In this document: one piece after another, positions 6,517 to 7,264 of the stretch | Layout of the letters: the number at the start of each line of letters is the position of its first letter | Numbering within the stretch: position 1 is the stretch's first letter | NCBI GenBank assembly: GCA_030037185.1 | Contig: JASHRR010000040.1 | Location: forward strand, 1 to 7,264 | Length of the DNA stretch: 7,264 nucleotides | Source: Xanthobacteraceae bacterium | GTDB lineage: Bacteria > Pseudomonadota > Alphaproteobacteria > Rhizobiales > Xanthobacteraceae | Reading direction: 5' to 3' | Made by a program: the position numbers and the translations under genes | Notes under the pieces: generated by a model | The model's input: only the letters and a program-made list of their open reading frames with translations | What the model was told of the DNA's origin: nothing | Databases searched by the model: none

Positions 6517-7000
6517 TTACGCATCGTGGTCGGGCATCAGCGCGGCCCTGGTCAGCCCGGTCCTGCGCAGTTCTGTCCAATCCACTCGCGCCGTTTCGAT
6601 CGCGGCGAGACGGCCAGCGCAGCGATCGCGAGCCGCTTCGAGCTGCAGGTTCTTCTGCCACAGACGTCGGTCATAGCGCGCCAACAGAGGGCCTAGCCGG
6701 AGCCTCGGGTCGCCGGCGAAATAGATATCCAACATGGCAGCGACATTGATCAGGTTGCCAAGGCGCCCCAGTCGCGTTGGTGCTTCGAACAGGCCGCGCG
6801 CGACGCATTCCAAATCGAAATCCTCGTTGAGATCAATGAATTCATGCCCAGAGAGCGCAGCGATCACGAGAGACGCCTCGCCGCGGACGACCTGAGGCCA
6901 GGCGATTGAAGAAGTCTATCAGCCGATCGAGCAAGCGATCGCCCGAAACGGCCGCGCTTCCGTGTATCGAAGTCGTATCGGGGATTGCATCTTTCCGCAT
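6517..7000 (-). pseudogene. unrecognised Mo-box-linked protein, apparently frameshifted
   Basis: I do not recognise this protein. The largest frame (GTG 6867 to TAA 6519-6517, 116 residues) reads as real protein: ECVARGLFEAPTRLGRLGNL, then NVAAMLDIYFAGDPRLRLG, LLARYDRRLWQKNLQLEAA and a C-terminus TRAALMPDHDA. It is mostly helical, soluble and without signal. Its GTG has no ribosome site, and protein-like sequence continues upstream to VRGEASL before becoming poor. In another frame an ATG at 7000, directly below a Mo-box, gives MRKDAIPDTT... DRLLDRLIDFFNRLASG for 52 residues, ending at TGA 6844-6842. Removing one base near 6882-6888 (minus GTCCGCGG) joins the two as FFNRLASGRRGEASLVIAAL, a smooth helix of about 150 residues in total. 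So one extra base, or a sequencing error, is likely. It lies upstream of, and in the same direction as, the DUF2325 gene, which has its own box. Confidence 0.6.
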
Positions 7001-7005
7001 GGATG

Positions 7006-7029
7006 CGTTATATCCGTACACATATAGCG
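7006..7029 (-). promoter_or_regulatory. ModE-like Mo-box upstream of the unrecognised gene
   Basis: CGTTATAT (7006-7013), an 8-base spacer and ATATAGCG (7022-7029) form a dyad with one mismatch. On the minus strand it reads ATCGCTATAT...ATATAACGCAT, very close to the remembered ModE consensus, including the outer AT pairs. It ends 5 bases before ATG 7000 on the minus strand. On the plus strand it abuts an ATG at 7030. It could therefore serve one gene or two divergent ones. Confidence 0.7.
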
Positions 7030-7264
7030 ATGTCCAGCGGCAGACGTCTCGTGCTCTGGATCAGGATCGGGTTCCAGGCGGGTCTTCCCCACAATCGCCG
7101 CGTGGAGTTATTTGCTTACCTCCGAGGTAGCTCGCGGATTCCATGCGGCAAAGTCGATACCTGCACAGACAGATGGGCACCTTCCAAAGCCATGATAATC
7201 CGCTGCAGCAAGCTGACGACGTGCGGAGCTCTTGAGGATGGCGAGGCGATAAAGCTGGAATTTC
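7030..7264 (+). CDS. possible partial gene at the right edge, product unknown
   Basis: The plus frame starting at ATG 7030 stays open to the end of the window, 78 codons. The first part looks unlike a typical protein. From an in-frame ATG at 7192 the reading MIIRCSKLTTCGALEDGEAIKLEF is more protein-like, with an alternating-strand end, so the true start may be 7192. No clear ribosome site precedes either. A competing minus frame (7116-7264, ending LSVQVSTLPHGIRELPRR) is also open to the edge, so the real coding strand cannot be decided here. Confidence 0.25.
   Translation, partial: MSSGRRLVLWIRIGFQAGLPHNRRVELFAYLRGSSRIPCGKVDTCTDRWAPSKAMIIRCSKLTTCGALEDGEAIKLEF

Noticed and set aside
1..7264. 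CRISPR arrays, tRNA or rRNA genes, complete insertion sequences
   Set aside because: No regularly spaced repeats, no cloverleaf-like or conserved rRNA sequence, and no transposase motif seen on either strand.

Overview
The window looks like an accessory chromosomal region of a GC-rich alphaproteobacterium, most likely of the order Hyphomicrobiales (Bradyrhizobium, Rhodopseudomonas or Beijerinckiaceae-like). The main reasons are a cysteine-paired porin, a DUF2325 protein, a secreted bicupin and a PQQ sugar dehydrogenase, all of which resemble families common in that group. This is a judgement from protein style; no database was searched.

Layout. (1) Bases 1-1466, minus strand: a secreted PQQ-dependent sugar (sorbosone-type) dehydrogenase whose C-terminus runs off the left edge. 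(2) 1467-1856: non-coding, with a strong nested hairpin and a weak promoter candidate. (3) 1857-2141, minus strand: a remnant of the C-terminal end of an RND efflux permease, lying 20 bases beyond (4) an intact 522-residue porin at 2162-3730, minus strand, with a GTG start. (5) 3731-4185: an intergenic region with porin promoter elements and a ModE-like box. (6) 4186-4921, plus strand: a secreted bicupin gene broken by a frameshift. (7) 4922-5088: the gap between convergent genes, with tandem hairpins. (8) 5089-6399, minus strand: a DUF2325 protein. (9) 6444-6512: a nested inverted repeat. (10) 6517-7000, minus strand: an unrecognised gene that appears to carry a frameshift. (11) 7030-7264: an undetermined edge region with an open plus-strand frame.

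The most interesting signal is a set of three near-identical dyads of the form CGCTATAT-N8-ATATAGCG, at 4143-4166, 6407-6430 and 7006-7029. Each lies directly upstream of a gene: the cupin, the DUF2325 protein and the unrecognised gene. All three have a perfect ATATAGCG half-site and the same 24-base total length. They match the remembered consensus for molybdate-responsive ModE/MopA/MopB operators (Mo-boxes). The inference is that the right half of the window is a small regulon repressed by molybdate, and so expressed during molybdenum starvation, as expected near molybdenum or alternative-nitrogenase functions. Two of its three members carry apparent frameshifts, so the regulon may be decaying here, or the sequence may contain errors. 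The left half (dehydrogenase, RND remnant, porin) shows no Mo-box and seems unrelated: periplasmic sugar oxidation plus outer-membrane uptake.
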